From Lindgomyces ingoldianus (Eukaryota > Ascomycota > Dothideomycetes > Pleosporales > Lindgomycetaceae): a DNA stretch of 64,000 bases. The notes beneath the pieces were generated by a model. It ran no database searches. It had not been told where the DNA came from and saw only the letters and a list, made by a program, of their open reading frames with translations. Shown here one piece after another: positions 45,581 to 58,464 of this stretch (within the stretch, counting starts at the first letter, position 1; the number at the start of each line of letters is the position of its first letter). The stretch lies in NCBI RefSeq assembly GCF_010093535.1, contig NW_022985222.1:252686-316685 (forward strand). Reading direction: 5' to 3'. Made by a program: the position numbers and the translations under genes.

Positions 45581-48500
45581 GATAGCGTCCTCTAGGAAGT
45601 AAATTTACGATGAAATATATTCAGAAGAGAGCAATGAATGACTCGAGCCCACATCTTAAAGGCCTATTTAACGTAATTGGAGAACATCGGATGATGGCTA
45701 AGGACCTCGGATGTGTGTTAGGGAAGGGTTGGTCAGCAAGAGGCTAAGGTCCAGAGAGGAATAGTGCGGTTTACGGTTTCCCAAGTCTATCTCGCAACTC
45801 ACATCGAGAGTCGACAACATAAATTGCGGAAAAAGAACTATTTTAAATGCACTCAACCGATAAAGATTTATCTCTGGGAACTATTCCGGCTTCGATTTGC
45901 CATCCTCCGGCCAATTCTACAGTGAAATTCTTTCGCCTTATCTTCAAGGAAGGAGGATCCTCAAGTCCTTCAATCACCTCGCTGGCTCCATCTATGAGCT
46001 GGGATGCCTTCCTTAGATGAAGTCTCTCAAGCCGTAGCACCATTGCCAATGGCCTGCTTTCTCGGCTTGCTAGCTGAGTTTAAGAAATTGATCTTCGAAT
46101 ATGTATGTATGTAGTAGGAGCTCTCGGATATCGACTCTAAGCTAAAACTTGAGAAATAGCTTGATAAGAAGGGCCTAACTGGATTATCCAAAACATGTTC
46201 GCCACTCTGGAGACTGCATATTCTATGGCATACACGAGCGCCGCCCTTCGCATTAAGCCAGCAAACCATCCAGCTGGACTGGCCTTGCAGTGAGACAACA
46301 AGTCGGCCCGCCAGGCCATAATTGGGTCCAATTTATTCGTCACCTTGAGATGCAGAGTTTCTATGGACATAGCCACACGCCGGGCAATGTAGAGGACTTA
46401 GCTATAGTTAGCATGCTCGAGTTCTTCCTCAACACAACCTCATCTCTTTCTGGTATGGTCGAAGTCTCGTACGACCACTAAATACATAATCACTAATGTG
46501 AGCACACTTACAGCAACACAATCAGAATCCCGCTCAGTGAATTCCTTGAGCGTCCGCGCCATCCTAGTGGCCCAAAATTCCCTTCAGTGACTTGAAATAG
46601 ATGGCACACAATGTTGTAATATACACCCGTATTTAGGACAAGACCCGAACCTCAAAAACTTGAATTATCTCGCTCTCACGGCTAGGCCACACTTTTCCCT
46701 AGCTGAAGAATAGTAGTCCATCATAAATTCACTCCATGAGCTGGCGGTGACCCACCTTCATATCCTACTGCCGGACTTTCATTCCTGCGTAGATTCTGTG
46801 CAAAGTTTTCCAGTCAGGCATAGAGAGCTACAAACTAGTCGATTCCAGCCTGATAGGACTCGCGCCGGCGCTTTTCCCGCCTCAAGACGATCGAGATAAC
46901 AAATTGCTGCGACATATATTTTTTCTTGACCCTTTTCCCTTCGCCAGCGTTTCCGAATTTGATGGCTTTCATGATAAATATGACGCAGCATACAGGTTGA
47001 TTCTCAGTGGACTTCAGCATTCTTAAGAAGCTTCAAAGGCCACCGGGAGCTATTCATTGAAGTCCCTTTCCAAAGCTCAATTAACATTGCAAGTATTGTA
47101 GCTCATGCAGAAACACTACGGCTCCAGCGAGATACCGAAGGACAATACCCACATCCCAGCTAGATGCAATCATTCTTATCGCAATGCAACCGCATTCGAC
47201 ATCTGGCTCTATGTTTTCCTGCACCTATTTTGGTGTCGAAAGGCCGAATTACTCCAGCTTAATGATGAAAGCATTTCATTTATAGGAATCCCTTGAAGGG
47301 TCTGAAAGAATGCACGTCGGGTTGATCCGTTAACGTGTAAATAGAATATTCCAGCTTCGAAAAATATACTCCAAACTCTGCCCTACCGGTGCCAGGTAGG
47401 TGGGACCAGCTACTACAATGAATGGGGCCCGGACGAGTTGCGTAGCCTTCCTCCTGACTTCGCCAACATCTTCGAGGAGGATATAGGGCGTTTACTCTTC
47501 ACAATCACAACACAAAAGTCCCATCCACTAATGACGTTCAGATATTGGAATATGTTTCCTTTATTCATTGTATCGGAGCTTTAACGTGGTTAAGATGGAG
47601 TAAAAGAAAGCAAATCTTTAAGCCACGAATCGTACTCAACTCAACAGTAATCGTGAAAGAGCAGGTGTCAGAGAGTTATGCCGGGGATGGTTATTATTTT
47701 TGTAAACCGGAGGGCTCTATGATGGCTACCCAATCAACCTCGGGCTTGGCGTCTCATCATACTCTATAAGTCACGTAGCTTCTCGGGCCCTCAAGTCACA
47801 ATATATAACTTCTTTCATAACTCATGCCCCCTTCAAGGCTTCAATTTTCTAAGCTCCCTTCTTGAGGGTGCCATGATGCCCAGTCCCATCTGAACTATTT
47901 TCTATTCGCAGAATGTTTGCACTAGCTAAGATTGTGAAGGAACTAAGGTGAAGAATTCCGAAGGCAACTGGTTATCTGAATATGAGTATCGTGGTATTCT
48001 TACCTCTCTATACTCCACACCACGCTGTCCAGTGTCAAACTCTCTCAACATTCCATCTCCTATCCATTCCTATTTACAATTCACTCCATACCCCGCAAAT
48101 CCCGTCCAAGCAGCGGTCAATCAACCCCATAGTTTATTAACCTGCCCATATTACGGAGCTTCAACAGGGCAAGTTGGCTCCTGAAGGCCCTTTTCTAGAC
48201 CTTCACAGGGAGCAGAATATTAAGAGTATCTCGATACACCATTTTATTAGAGCCTACTCCTCCTCCCTTTAATTGTTCCTTGTGCCATAAAGTGCCCTCT
48301 AAGGTCCTAGTATCTGCCCCTGCCTCTTGTTGCATGTACTCCACGCATACCAGCTGCCGTTCATATCTAGCTTCTAGCTTCTGGTATCCACACCCGCTAT
48401 TCACCATCCAGCACAACACTCCCACACACATCCTCCACCCATCCAAACCCTAACCAATCCCCAGCACCCACCCACAAATCCTACCCATCTACTTACCTTC

Positions 48501-49963
48501 CTTCCGAACAATCCGGCCATCACGCCTTCGATCCTTCACTCTTGCAATTCGGCACCCTTCTAAATCACCGCCCTAGTAGATAGACGTCGGGCGCACACAT
48601 ACTTAACACTTAACCCCCAACATTAATCCCTATAATTCTAGCTCGTATCGCTTAGCTCAATTCCATTTTTCTACAGCACCGTTAGATGGTCGTAATCATT
48701 ATTTATGTAAGCAGTTCCTGCGCTGTGCTACGTTACCGTAAGCCCCGGGGTCTGAAATCGGAATGAAGAATGGGAAGGGGGAGCGATGACGTAGGGATAT
48801 GCACGTATACAACCGCCCGAGCCCCTTGGTCGATGAATGAGATTGCCCCAAATGATAGAAATATGGACAATGTCACAATGCTCATGTCTCTATTCCAGAT
48901 TCCACTATCTGTTATCCACTATCCATGATTTCTCTGAATAGCTATTTGCAAATATGAGAGGGCTTAGGAAGACGGCGGGATTACCGTATGGCATGAGGCA
49001 CTGACTGAGAGATCAATCGCGATGCCTCCAGCATGAGTGTGTGTGTGTTCGTGCGCTCATCACCTTCCTACAGAGGGAGGTAGGCAGGATGATCATGATC
49101 AACGCCCGTAAGTAGCATTCATTTAGCCCTGCGTTCCGTCTGCCGTGCCTTTAGGACTCTATTTCAACGTCAGTCAGCCAAAGCCTCATCTCTTTCCAAT
49201 ACCTCTCCCTCTCCATTGCACATCACAACTCGACAACTCGCCAAACACACAATTATCGTCTCGTCTCGATATCAGAAGAAAAAGCTAAATTCAGTTATGC
49301 CAAATCCTACTTCTGAGTAGCTAATTTCCTACATTCCATTCATCCACCCATATCCATCACAATCACTCCCGCACCATCCCATCTCAACCTCTCTCCTCCC
49401 ATTCCCAGCCAAAAATATACACAGGGTGGCCAGAAGATGGGATTCAAGAACCCCAACTCATCAAGAAAGACCCCAATCCAATCCAAAAAGCTATCCTTTC
49501 TCATCATCTCGAAAGGTAATTTTGAAAGTATATGGTTTATTGATTTCCTGCATGCGTATTCTGAAGCTAAAAACATCTCAGGTCAGACAGAAAAAGAATA
49601 ATAGACTCCGGGTAAATGGCGAGATATTGTGAGTTATGCTCTCTCGACGCAAGACCATGGGAAAGAGGTTATTACCTGACCGAATCTGTAGCTTTAACCT
49701 CAAGAGCTGTCAACTTCTACCCCAGAACAGAATTGCCTGCCAGCTGGATAGACATAGCAGAGACAATGATATGCATGAGACAGATGAAGGCCCTCTCATC
49801 GGTGCTGCAGGAAACGCCTAGGTAGAGTCCGCGGAGATAGATGGCTGCATTGCTAAGTCGTTGTGTTACAGGCCGGAAAAGTTCGGTGAATGGAAGCAAC
49901 AAAGGAGAAGTGCATATTTGTTCGGTCGATATCGTGAGAGACATTAAAACGTGCCAGGCGGAG
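45581..49963. other. Long spacer with minor coding-like debris
   Basis: On the minus strand, 46560-45843 has several coding-like pieces (MARTLKEFTERDSDCVA, then SYETSTIPERDEVVLRKN, then SPAGWFAGLMRRAALVYAIEY) that do not join into one clean model; it may be a decayed gene. From 46600 to 49960 only short, unsupported frames occur. The last kilobase probably includes the 3' UTR of the zinc-finger gene. Confidence 0.4.
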
Positions 49964-51404
49964 TTATTCTTCCATTCTTCCGAAAAAGGCGTCGTCGTCC
50001 TCGTCAATACGTCCATGGCTACGAGAGTGCGGGTGGCGGAAGTCGTCGTCATCCGCAAAACTTTCTTCGTCCATGTCCACGTCTTTACTTTCGGGGTATT
50101 GGTATCTGCGTAAACTCGATTGGTGCGCAGTTACGGTGGTGCTGCCCGATATCGAATGCGGGTTGTTAAAGCCTAAAAATTTCGCTGGTAGGGGAGGAAC
50201 GGGGGGAACATCAGGAGGAAGAGCGATAGGGCCCGTCTTTGGGGTCCCGTAAGAGCAGCTCAGCAAACCAACAGCAGCAGCGAGATCGGCCTGATCATTT
50301 TCATCATCATGGTCGTGATAAGAGCCTGCGACCGAGGTGCCGGATGTGGTGGGGCGATCCGACACGTTGCTCCACTGGCGATAATGGCCACCGTGACCGT
50401 TGTCAGAAAACACAGCAGACTGGTAGGATTGGCTGTAGGCGGAGCTGCTGTTTGTGGAATAGCGTTTTGAAGAACGATGCCCAAAGTGGGAGCGAGGGAA
50501 GGAGCCCACAGCGTGGTCGTCAATTTGCGGGGGCGGGGTAGTGTCCGTGGAACTCAGCTCGTCGCGCACGTCGGAAGACCCTGACGCGGGAGGAGACGCC
50601 GAGTCGCTGTCTCGAGCAGATTCGCCCTCCTGGTTCATGGCGACGAGAACCGAGGCTGCCTCCAGGAGCTGCACCTGCTGGTGCTTGGAGATGAGCAGCT
50701 TGGACGTGTACTGCCATTCCGGGGTGTGCTCCCAACTAAAAAAAAAATTGTCAACACAAAATTCAGAAAACTGCGGTCCAGTGCATGCGAAGTGAGGGAA
50801 GGGCATTCGTCTCGGGACATGAAAGTATGCGGGCGGACGGCGGACTGTGGGCTACTGACAGATGTTTGGTCAGACAACTACTGTGCTTGTACCCTTTCCC
50901 ACATTTTTCACATCTCAATTCGCTACCACTTGTGCGCTTGCCCTCGCCTTTGGCGAGACGCGAGCCCTCGCTGGCGCGACGCATTCTAGACTTGGAGTTG
51001 CCCTTTTCATGCTCGGGCATGGTCGCCAGAGGGGGCCCGTCGGTCACAACTACCTCAGTCTTGGCAGCTGGATTGTAGCTGCCGGGGCTGTAGACGGAGC
51101 CATTGCTGGGGACGCTGCTGGCCATGGCGGGATAGTTGAGGGCAGGCCCTCGGAAGGCCGAGGCAGGCTTCGACGAGCGGCGGGCAGCAGTCGCGGTTCC
51201 CTCGAGGGGTGCGCCGGACATGCCCTTGGCAGCAGCCGTCATGGCAGCGACGTTGGCGGTCGAGGACATGCTCTTCCTCCGCGTCACACGGTGCGCGGGA
51301 TTTATAGAGCCTACAGACAGCGAGTGTGAGTGCGGGCGGGATTTTGGGAGAGAGCCAGCAGCAATGCTCGACGAGTGGCGGTGCTGGCTGGTCGGACGAG
51401 GCAT
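49964..51404 (-). CDS. C2H2 zinc-finger protein
   Basis: Exons 51404-50860 and 50735-49964 give 438 residues. The 124-bp intron (GTCAGT...TTTAG, phase 2) cuts the zinc finger between its two histidines; joined, it reads RCEKCGKGYKHSSCLTKH followed by LWEHTPEWQYTSKLLI, with CxxC and HxxxH ligands. Only one finger is complete. After it comes a short helix (SKHQQVQLLEAASVLVAM) and a long Ser/Asp/His-rich tail that ends DDDAFFGRMEE. The first 160 residues are Ser/Arg/Ala-rich with several SS and RRKS sites. It is probably a nuclear transcription regulator found across Pezizomycotina; its targets are unknown to me. The frame stays open upstream with another possible start at MTVLK, which would need a GC-AG intron. 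The long GC-rich region upstream fits an extended 5' UTR. Confidence 0.82.
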
Positions 51405-54400
51405 GATGGGCTCCTGCAGCGGGCACGGAGGGTTAGCGGGCGGGCAATTGAGTAGCGGGGGGAGTTGGGGGGGGAGGGGGATGCAATTGTGGAATTGTGA
51501 ATGAAAAGCGCGTGCCTTGAGGACAGTCATTCTACAATCTGTCGCCGTCTTTGTTCGACGCTGCGAGAGAGAGCTCCAGAAGTCGAGTGTGCAGTCTGTC
51601 CAAAAAAAGGTGCACAGCCCCGACAGTCCGGCCACCTGTGTGGTTGACAGCGGCGAGGAAGCGAGATTGAGATGCGGTCGGGATCCGAGCAACGCAATGC
51701 TTACGTGCGGGGGGCGTACTGTGCGAGTGTGCTGGGAGCGAGAGCTGCGAGATTTGAGGGCCGGTGATGGTGGGGGAGGTGTTGGCAGTGGCAGTGGGCG
51801 GGCGACGAGGTCTTTCAAAAAAAATGGACAGATTGGAATGCTGCGTGGTGGAAAGACCGACCCCACCGAGCGCAACCGTGCCTCTCGATATTGCGTTACA
51901 CGCTGGCTGGGGGCGTTTCGAATGCAGCCGCCTGCTCCTATGCGCGCGGGTTTCAGCGCGGAGATTGAGCAGTGCAGACAAAGACAGCAGAGCAAGACGG
52001 CAGTAGAGCAGGCGAGTGGGCGTGAGGGCGAGTGAGCGCCGGCAGCTGGACAGCGGAAATATTTATTGCGGTTTGGCACGCGGCGAGCCTGGTGAGCAGT
52101 TGGTCATTCGGACGCTTCTGTCGCGCAACAGACGGCTAGCGCATGATAGGGCAGCCCAAGCCCTCACTCAGCACACGGCAAGGTTGAGGAGCGAACGAGC
52201 ACTTTGAGCAGGACCAGCAGGTACCGGCCGGTGGCGTGGCTGATGCGATGCGCAAGAAAGAGTTGAATGTTTCTATTCTGGCTCTCACTGGCTGCAGCCA
52301 AATTGGTTCCCAACCCCAGCGCCGTCACGGAAACATGATGAAACAGGAATTCCACTCGCCGTCTGACACTGTTCCTTCGTCACGAACGCTCCCACCCTTC
52401 AGCCTCGACTCTATTCTCGGTCTGTGGTGTCTGCTGGCTGTTCATTGTGCCTCAGGGACCAAGAAGGTTCCTGGCTTCCACGCAAGCTGGGACGCTACCA
52501 AGTCTCTCGCTCCTGATTCGAGCGCCTCAATATCCCGTTGTGACCGCTTTGGGACGTCATGGCCGATCTGCATCTCCTACAATATTGCCGCTTTGGCCTC
52601 ACCTTCGCCTGCGGCACAGTGAACCACCTGGAGACTTCTCACTAACCCGCCCATCGCAGCGATCGCTGGTTTCGCTGGCAACGAGCGACAGAGATCTCCA
52701 GACCCGAACCGTTGCTCTGTGCTCGGCTGCCCATTATCACTGCCCTGACGTCCTGCTTGCGCGCTCGCCGCCCGCGAACGCCTGTGTGGCTGCGAAATCA
52801 GATGGTTTCCTCGTTTCGAGCGGCCTCTGGTTGAAGAGACGCGAGCTTGGCGCTATCGCGATCGGCCCCATGTTGCGTGCTGCAAATGAGAGCAGATAGC
52901 GCGCCCTCTCATACGCTATCCACAAGCCACCTCCTCACCAACATTCTAACATCCGTGGGGTCACTCGGCCATGCTGGGCAATGCCATGCCCACAGGATGC
53001 TGGGCTCACGACCATGATAAAATGCCGCTCACTACCCCGTATTTTGTCATGCAAGTCATGTCTGGATCAACCTCGATGTCGGGAGCGCCTTGGTCGAGAG
53101 CTTGCGCCATCAACGCTGTGCCGTGGCGGCCCGCCCGGAGAGCCCTCAGGGACAGCAATTGGACTCGGGGGTGCGAATCTTTTTCTTGCCCTCAAAAAGT
53201 TGCCGTCTTCCACTCCCAATCGCAGTGTTCGGCGCTAGCGCCAATGTGCCTGGAGATGTGGGGAAAGGATGCGCTAACACCATCTGGATCAGATGCTGTG
53301 CACTTCATCATGCAGGCCGTGAGGGGTCCACTCTAAGTTGAGTGTCAGGCCTGTTGGACCAGATGAAGCATCCGTCAACCCAAGGTTCCGGATAAGGTCG
53401 ACCTCAAGGCTTCACAAATTAACCCACGGCTGAGGCTCTCGGGGTCGCTGTCGACTGCCAGGAGTGCTTGGAATGAACGTGGAGAGGGACGAATTCAAGA
53501 GAGCAACGCGAAAACAACCACGGGTCAAGCGATCACTCAAATCCGTTCCTGATCGATCCTTGGCTGCTGGTCCCTTTGCCCTGGAGAGGTGTCCTATTGG
53601 AAGAGATCATTTTCCGTAGCCGGCCCAAAAAGATGTGTTGCAACCAAGTTTCACCTCCACAATCCTGACGTCATAATCCCCTGTGGCTTTCCTAAGCCAG
53701 AGATAAAAAATGGAATTCTCGATTTTCCCGTCTCTCAAACATGAAATGGCCAGTGGTGGCTTTAACTGGGATGTATTCGCTTTTCTGCCGCATATTTCTA
53801 GTCTTGATGCACAGACCTACTCCCGGTGTCCGGCAAGCCAACATGTCTAACGAAGGTTGATTCTCGTCTGTTCAGCCTTTCCAATTTAAAATTACTGAGA
53901 AGCTAAGAATTCAGTGGATTGCACTAGCTGAACCAATACAGAGCCGAGTGAGCCATGGCCGTCCACCAATCCCAAGGGAATACTGCTAGGTGAGGTGTTA
54001 GTCGAAATAAACTTCCTAATGACAGGATAAAGCCTCCTGCGCTTGCTTACAGCACATTCTTTCTCCTTCTAACAGCCTGTGCCAATAGCACTCAAGAGGG
54101 TTAATTGCTTCCCCTAACATCCTCTCGCTAAAACTTCCTCCATGCGACTTCTCGTTACACATCAGCCCTTTCTTTTCCCTCAGCAATTCACCTGCTGAAG
54201 CCTTACGCCATCAATCTCGATAACTCCGTGCAACCTCTCAAACAAGCAAGCATGAATCCAGACTCGCATATCTGAACACATACCTCCGGTCCTGTACACC
54301 AACCCGGAAGTCTCGAGTGTCTGTCTGCATCTTTCCCCTGCCTCTAACAACCTATCCTGCACCTTCGAGAACTCCCCGATTGAATGCCTGACGGATTCAG

Positions 54401-54801
54401 GCTTCTCGCTCGGGACTTCCTTCAAAAACAAGACTTTTTCCCTCCAGAGTCAAGCTTTCATGGCTGCGATCCATGGCAAAGATAGGTCAAGGCTGGTCGC
54501 ACGTGCCATCCAATTTTCAGCTCCGACCATTTTTGGTCTAGCCTATATCCACAAGAGGACGCCACATGTGCTTCAATTCGTCTAGTATCCGCTCGGCGTT
54601 ATCACTCCTTGAACAACCTGGTGGTTTCTAGCGAGAAGATGCATCGAAGCGTTCAATGGGGAACGCCGGCTGTGGCTTCGCTGTGTTACGAGGACTCGGT
54701 GGTGGAGAGGGAAAAGGAACAGCCTCGAGCCTTGTTTTCTCTCTTGCTCTGTTCTCCAGCTGCGTTGATGATAATTCCGCGCACACTTGATTAACACCAA
54801 T
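51405..54801. other. Long spacer: probable 5' UTR and promoter of the zinc-finger gene
   Basis: From 51405 to about 53400 the sequence is GC-rich with many overlapping frames on both strands (for example 51517-52035 plus and 52447-52899 plus), none with gene-like features. From 53400 to 54800 nothing is seen except a minus frame at 54180-54431 of unclear value. Confidence 0.4.
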
Positions 54802-56125
54802 ATGTCTCGACTCATATTTTTCGCTACTTTAGCTTCAATCGCGCAGATCGCGATCTCGCAAACATACCCTTCTTGCGCTGTACGTCGACAGAAACCCTCG
54901 ACCTTAGCCTTCGCAACGTTAACGAGATGCGCCCCCTAGAATTCCTGCATCTTCAACACCTCATTCGCTTCCAGCGCCGGGTGCTTACCGACGGATAGCT
55001 ACTGCCTCTGTTCTAGCAGCATTTTTATACAAGAGGCGGTGTGTTGCATCCGCGCGAGTTGCGGGTCTACAGATCAATCTAGTATGTTCAACCACCAGCA
55101 CATCAATCCAAGCAGAAGGAGCGGTGGAAGCGCTAAGAAGTGTTTCTAGATGCGTATAGTACCGCCGTATACAATTGCGGGACGTAAGTACTTTCCGTGG
55201 AAGCTTACGCCTTAGATACTAAATTAGTGTAGATGGGGGGTGACTCTGGTTTCTCTTAGATCTATAAGCTGTAGTTCTGTTGCAACTTGTATGTCTTCAT
55301 TACCTTCCCGCTTCCTTCTATCTAGATTAGCATCTGAATCTGGGTCTGTGACTATACAGCTTTCCTAACGAGTTCAATCTAGCTTCACACGCAAACTCCC
55401 TCCCCACAACCTCCTCCTACACATACACGCCCTCGAACTCAAATTACCGTTCCAAGAACAAAGGTATCTCAACCGGGATCCGCGCCGCTATCGGTTTAGG
55501 CATCACCCTAGTTGGCGGAATAATCGTTGGCATTGCATGTCTCTTCATTCTCCGGAAACAGCGAGCTAAAAAGAACGCGATCGAAGCAGCGAATGCGCAA
55601 CGAGCATCTGCTTTTATGGGAGGAAATCAGGGGGGAGGAGGCGGAGGTGGAGGTGGCCTGGAAGTCAAAGGAGGTGCACAAGCCGGTGTGAATGCGATTC
55701 CTCCTCCTTACACGGCCAGTTCTCCAGGTATCGGCCTTGGTTCTCAGCAACCTGGATTCCAAGCACAGCCTGGATTACAAGCAGTCTATCCACAACCGCA
55801 GAGTCAACCTCAATCACAAGGACAACTACCCGTATATCCGCCGCAGCAACAACAACAAGCACCGGTATTTCCTCACTACGGAAACATCCAGTCTCCCATT
55901 AGTCCTATGTCCTCGCCATCTCCGCCGCAGAATGGGGGTATGGAATTGCAGGGCCATGCTATCTCGTCCTCCCCTCCTCCACAGAACCAGAACGAGAACC
56001 ATGGAATGGAGTTATACGGAAGTCCCATAGCACGAGGGCCTCCCCAGCAGCAGCAACAGCAGGGCGGATTTCAGGGTGTTGAGTTACCGAGTGGGAACAC
56101 GCAGCCGCGTCACGAACTTTCTTGA
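54802..56125 (+). CDS. CFEM-domain membrane protein with proline/glutamine-rich tail
   Basis: The start MSRLIFFATLASIAQIAISQ is a signal peptide. It is followed by a CFEM-like cysteine region across two introns: YPSCA, then NSCIFNTSFASSAGC, YCLCSSSIFIQEAVCCIRASC and DQSKVFLDAYSTAVYNCGT. Introns I support are 54882-54942 approximately (GTACGT...CCTAG) and about 55083-55138 (GTATGT...GCTAAG). Between about 55195 and 55390 at least one more intron must exist, but I cannot fix it. The chain resumes with TYTPSNSNYRSKNKGISTG, a membrane helix IGLGITLVGGIIVGIACLFIL, a basic stop-transfer (RKQRAKK), a glycine run, and a 150-residue Pro/Gln/Gly-rich cytoplasmic tail to 56125. CFEM proteins bind haem or act in adhesion and host contact at the cell surface. 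The function here is unknown; the layout suggests a surface receptor or wall sensor. Confidence 0.75.
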
Positions 56126-58464
56126 TTATTTCCCTCTCGTCTGGTCGAAGAGTTGTAGGGGCTAGTTCGTGGAGTTGGTTGGGTGTATGATTTAGGCAAA
56201 GAGAAGAGTGTTTTCCCTCTAGGTATTTGAGGAGTCTCTCTGGTATTGGGACAGACGGAGGCATGTTCCTATATTTATCTCTCACGTCCAGTTGGGACAT
56301 GGTGCGAAGAACTGGAAAGCTGACAGGGACAACGGCAGGCGGTAAGCAAATAAACTCGCGCATTTCATAAGATCAAATCATTAATCAAGTATTTCACGAA
56401 TGTGCAGTATATACATACAATCTCTTTGCCACGGAACGCAACAATCAGTGTCCCCGACGCCGGCGCCAAGGGGGATTTCAACCCCTCACAAAACGTCATC
56501 GTGAATCTCAAAGTCTCTGGAAACTGCCATATTGCTTTGTGTGCGTATCTCCCTCCCTGTCACGTACCTATACCCCATCCCCATTCTCTGCACTATTTTG
56601 GATAAACTTCGCAAAGTGTTCCGGGCTGATTATTCCGTCAGATGCGAAAGCCGACCAACAAGGCGGTGTCATGCAGCGCTATAACACTGATACGATTGGG
56701 ACTTGTATTTTTGGGGGTCCCTGGGCTTCCTATGGATATTATTGTGACTAGGTGGTTGGAGTATTGAGAGGGTTGGAGATGGGGTTTAAATGGGGCAAAT
56801 TGGTCGAGTAGTTTGTGGTTGGAGTAGTGGTTGTAGTTGTTAGGGGATTCCTCACTATAGTCGCTCCTTTCGTAACTAAATAATTCGTGGCCCGAATTGT
56901 AAGAGTTTCCAAAAGTTTATGGATAATGGTGTGATTTCCTTCATACCAGGGCCTTATTTCTATCCGGAGTGCCGGAGTGGGCATTTTCGAGGCTGTCCGG
57001 ATGAGATGTTGAGAATGGATCGCGTTACGTTCGTGGCCTTCGAGTGGTGCCCAACAGTCGTCTACCACAGCCCAACCCTATCCCTCTAAATGCTCTTAGG
57101 ACAGCCAATGTGCTAGAATTAACTCAGAAGCAGTGTTAGGGGGGAGACGCGGAAGTGACATTTGGATTTGCAGAGACTCGGATGATCGGCGTCGAAAATA
57201 GTAATTACGAGGAGCATTGATGGATAACTGCAGTAGTCCATGGTCGGCCCAACTCACACCAATACCTTCATCCTTTGATAAGCTATTGGCACGCTCGGCG
57301 GCTGTGACAAATGCAGCAGCGTTGTTTTCTCATGGGCTGAACTGATTCTCAGTGGCTGATGTAGAACTGGTGATTTGGCACTGGGTGAAGAGACAAGTCT
57401 CCTGGGACGGACATACGTCGTGCTTTTAGTGTCGTGATCTATATCACATGATGCCTCATCCGGAGGAGTCCTCGCCTCGCAACCTAGGGCATTGGTTCTT
57501 GAGTGAAGTCTTCAAGTGGACATTCGCTGGCAATTCGTCGCCACTGGGATTACTCTTCTTGAACAGACCCTTCCAGTCAAGGCCTCAGAGGCTAGCTATA
57601 TCCTTTTAATGCCCTGCTCTTGGTTCATATTGGCCCGGGATTCGAGCTTAGAAGGCCTGCATTGTTTAAGGACCTAAAGATCTGCAGTCTCTCAACTCCA
57701 GACAACTACATATGGGGCTTGGCAAATGAAGTCGATTTGTGGAAATAGGCCAACCCAAATCTTTCACCGATATTAAGCATTGTCGTGCTTTGCAGCTTGA
57801 ATCTGTATTTCAGACAGATTTTTGTGTTGCCGTCGTACATAGTTGTCACCTAATTCATCGATGAGGCTAATCATTTTCTCTTTAAACATCTGCTTCAACA
57901 TGTCAAAAATGTATGTGTTAAAAAGGGATATACGTAGATTCTGGAAACTGTTCTGAATTTGCGGGCGTCCCAAGATATGCCTCTGGTCTATTTCTTTGAG
58001 GTGTGAATCTTGTTGGAAATGAGATGATTCCCTCGATCTTCAGGTAGAAATCGCGGGAGTCTGACTAGCAAGTATTAGCAAGACAAACAATAGAGGATTC
58101 GCATGAAGTCATACCGAATGGTTCAGTGACTATTCGACCAACCGAGCTTTGCAAACACGATAGTCTCTTGCTGTGGTGTCTCTAGAAGATTATCTCCCGC
58201 ATTTCCCAAATGGTGAGATGACCCTCTGTAACATCGATAGCGCGAGTCTCAAGGTGCTTCAAGAGCTCCCCCTTCCAAACAAATGACACTGGATCTTTTA
58301 TTAAGGCCTAATCTTGCTAGTAATCAATCGTGTATTTTGATTAAACTCGATATTCTAGCTCTCCTATTTCGCCCTGAACTTGGGAAGGCTCCGAGGGAGG
58401 CACTGATTCCTATGTCTGAGATTGCAGATAAATTGTGCGAGAAGGCTTGAACGAGACCAAGTAT
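56126..58464. other. Spacer with an uncertain small plus-strand gene
   Basis: Between about 56256 and 56751 on the plus strand, two coding-like pieces occur: ISLPRNATISVPDAGAKGDF with NVIVNLKVSGNCHIALC, and CSGLIIPSDAKADQQGG with TIGTCIFGGPWASYGYYCD ending at 56751. Four cysteines suggest a small secreted protein, but donor and start could not be fixed, and a minus-strand frame (55959-56363) overlaps. No other gene is seen to 58464. Confidence 0.35.

Noticed and set aside
46635..46705. tRNA-like sequence on the minus strand with GGTTCGGGTC and a TTCAAGT loop
   Set aside because: Acceptor and T stems do not pair and no set of removed segments gave a cloverleaf, unlike the tRNA-Lys locus. At best a very old tRNA-Leu relic.
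51517..52035. 172-codon plus-strand frame and neighbours to 52899
   Set aside because: They overlap the 5' region of the zinc-finger gene, lack domains and change composition with the GC content.
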